Part shown: one piece after another, positions 5,345 through 5,963 of the stretch
How positions within the stretch are numbered: position 1 is the first letter of the stretch
Layout of the letters: every line of letters begins with the position of its first letter
DNA from: Prevotella sp. CAG:732
Lineage (GTDB): Bacteria > Bacteroidota > Bacteroidia > Bacteroidales > Bacteroidaceae
Length of the DNA stretch: 5,963 nucleotides
Direction of reading: 5' to 3'
Assembly (NCBI GenBank): GCA_000436035.1
Contig: FR893260.1
Span: forward strand, 1 to 5,963
Position numbers and translations under genes: made by a program
Notes under the pieces: model-generated
Seen by the model: the letters and a program-made list of their open reading frames with translations, nothing else
Told to the model about the DNA's origin: nothing
Databases searched by the model: none

Positions 5345-5357
5345 AATCCTACTTTCC

Positions 5358-5404
5358 AATTCGCCATTGAGGGATTTTTCAATTCTCCATTGAGGGATTT
5401 TTTT
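5358..5404 (+). repeat. Two-copy tandem repeat of 23-24 bp
   Basis: AATTCGCCATTGAGGGATTT and following bases at 5358-5380 are repeated as AATTCTCCATTGAGGGATTT at 5381-5404, with one internal mismatch (G/T). The second copy ends in a run of seven T. No stem precedes this T run closely. Confidence 0.7.
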
Positions 5405-5408
5405 CGAC

Positions 5409-5512
5409 ACCCCTGTCCCCCTCTTACGAAGAGGGGGTCCTTACCCCAGTACCCAAGCCCTACGCCCCTACCATAGGGGCGAGGGATGTAGCTGGCTACG
5501 CTATAGCTTCGC
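5409..5512 (+). repeat. Left copy of an inverted, hairpin-rich element of about 104 bp
   Basis: The order is ACCCC-(T)-GTCCC, hairpin CCCCCTCTT-ACG-AAGAGGGGG (5417-5437), CCCCAG, hairpin CGCCCCTA-CCA-TAGGGGCG (5463-5481), then a GCT-rich part ending GCTTCGC (5506-5512). The reverse complement of 5860-5963 shows the same order with differing stem sequences. It resembles paired REP/BIME-type intergenic elements or the ends of a non-autonomous element. Confidence 0.55.
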
Positions 5513-5576
5513 CAGAGTTTTGGTATCGCCAGCGGAGCCTTTGCCCTACGGGCTGGCGATGATTTCTTACGCAATA

Positions 5577-5683
5577 GAATTGCGATTATTTTACGCCTAA
5601 TCGGCGGTTTTTGTGCGGTGTTACACCGCCACCCTGCTGGGCTAGCGCTTTGCAGCAAGCTCTCATCAAGGCGGTTTACACCA
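5577..5683 (+). repeat. 107-bp direct repeat, copy A
   Basis: It matches copy B (5684-5790) at 99 of 107 positions without gaps. It contains CGCC-TAATC-GGCG (5594-5606), the palindrome GCGGTGT-T-ACACCGC (5615-5629), and GGCGGTTTACACC near its end, which can pair with the GGTGT half of the palindrome. Confidence 0.85.
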
Positions 5684-5790
5684 GAGTTGCGATTGTTTTA
5701 CGCCTAATCGGCGATTTTTATGCGGTGTTACACCGCCTCCCTACTAGGCTAGCGCTTTGCAGCAAGCTCTCATCAAGGCGGTTTACACCG
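5684..5790 (+). repeat. 107-bp direct repeat, copy B
   Basis: It is directly adjacent to copy A, with eight substitutions and no indels. It is followed at 5791-5821 by a partial inverted copy of the repeat's start: the reverse complement of 5777-5821 reads GTTTTACGCAACAGAGTTGC, then GATTATTTGTGCGGTGTAAA, like the beginning of copies A and B but lacking about 20 internal bases. Confidence 0.85.
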
Positions 5791-5859
5791 CACAAATAAT
5801 CGCAACTCTGTTGCGTAAAACAACAAAGGCGAGGGCTCTGACGCCCCGCCTACCTTAGA

Positions 5860-5963
5860 GCGAAGCGATTCAGAGCGACGAGTAGGAGCGGTTTCCCCCT
5901 TCCTCCTGAGGAGGAAGGGCTGGGGATAGAGGTGGAGCCCTCCTTATGAAGGAGGGACGGGGT
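5860..5963 (-). repeat. Right, inverted copy of the hairpin-rich element
   Basis: Read on the minus strand it starts ACCCCGTCCC, followed by hairpin CCCTCCTT-CAT-AAGGAGGG (positions 5956-5938), CCCCAG, the 11-bp stem CCCTTCCTCCT/AGGAGGAAGGG (5919-5897) and an end at GCTTCGC (5866-5860). Order and total length match the left element at 5409-5512. The element may continue beyond the window. Confidence 0.55.

Larger units (their letters stand above)
5193..5348 (+). repeat. 78-bp tandem duplication covering smalltalk codons 12 to stop plus 15 bp
   Basis: Unit 1 is 5193-5270 and unit 2 is 5271-5348, both 78 bp, so the duplication keeps the reading frame. The last 42 bp of each unit (5229-5270 and 5307-5348) are identical. 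The first 36 bp differ at nine positions, all of them synonymous. Confidence 0.9.
5349..5963. other. Gene-free repeat cluster at the right end of the window
   Basis: No protein gene is supportable here. Open frames on both strands translate hairpins and repeats. The stretch holds the 23-bp tandem pair (5358-5404), inverted flanking elements (5409-5512 and 5860-5963), a long stem ATCGCCAGC/GCTGGCGAT (5525-5533 and 5552-5560) and two 107-bp direct repeats (5577-5790). An amidase gene that often follows smalltalk is not seen. Confidence 0.7.

Noticed and set aside
5594..5790. Integron attC-like sites in the 107-bp repeats
   Set aside because: The GCCTAA-like start has no matching core site at the other end with attC architecture, and there are no cassettes or integrase.
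5314..5799. ORFs of 114 (minus) and 62 (plus) codons in the repeat cluster
   Set aside because: They translate hairpins and the 107-bp repeats. Arginine/proline-rich composition and repeat structure argue against real proteins.

Overview
The window looks like a chromosomal accessory region of a Bacteroidales gut bacterium (Bacteroides or Prevotella/Segatella type). The evidence is promoter elements of the form TAnnTTTG (one at 4368-4375, one on the minus strand at 203-210), genes without Shine-Dalgarno sequences, and a gene set known from that order: a BT4734-type primase/VirE helicase, a DUF4248 protein, an HU-HIG protein and a 'smalltalk' micro-protein. The genus is inferred from gene families only.

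Layout. Positions 1-144 (minus strand) hold the first 48 codons of a type I restriction subunit R (hsdR), with a good Bacteroidales promoter at 203-234. A 60-residue helix-turn-helix ORF (318-500, minus) looks like the DNA-binding end of a serine recombinase and is probably a remnant. From 501 to 1009 there is no convincing gene; this AT-rich stretch holds six copies of the octamer TCCTCCAA/TTGGAGGA. The plus-strand cluster starts at 1010 with a 177-residue protein of unknown function. After 27 bp follows a 779-residue primase-helicase (1571-3910). Its stop codon lies inside an array of seven degenerate 21-22 bp direct repeats (3907-4058) that runs up to and just into the DUF4248 gene (4055-4267). 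A separate promoter (4368-4375) and a 100-base leader precede the HU-HIG gene (4478-5047). A strong GC hairpin and a pyrimidine tract separate it from the 31-residue smalltalk gene (5160-5255). The last 20 codons of smalltalk are tandemly duplicated (5271-5333). From 5349 to 5963 there is no gene, only a cluster of nested repeats: a 23-bp tandem pair, two 107-bp direct repeats, and about 104-bp imperfect inverted elements at both sides.

How the parts may work together. The primase-helicase, a small winged-helix-like DUF4248 protein, a DNA-bending HU-like protein and a small membrane or lipoprotein peptide recur together in Bacteroidales genomes. The iteron-like array directly behind the primase gene suggests a DNA replication or replication-control module, perhaps of mobile-element origin; this is inference. 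The amidase gene that often follows smalltalk is not present before the window ends; repeats occupy its place. The most useful leads are the iteron-like array, the smalltalk duplication (amino acids identical, eight of twenty codons synonymously changed), and the structured repeat cluster at 5409-5963.
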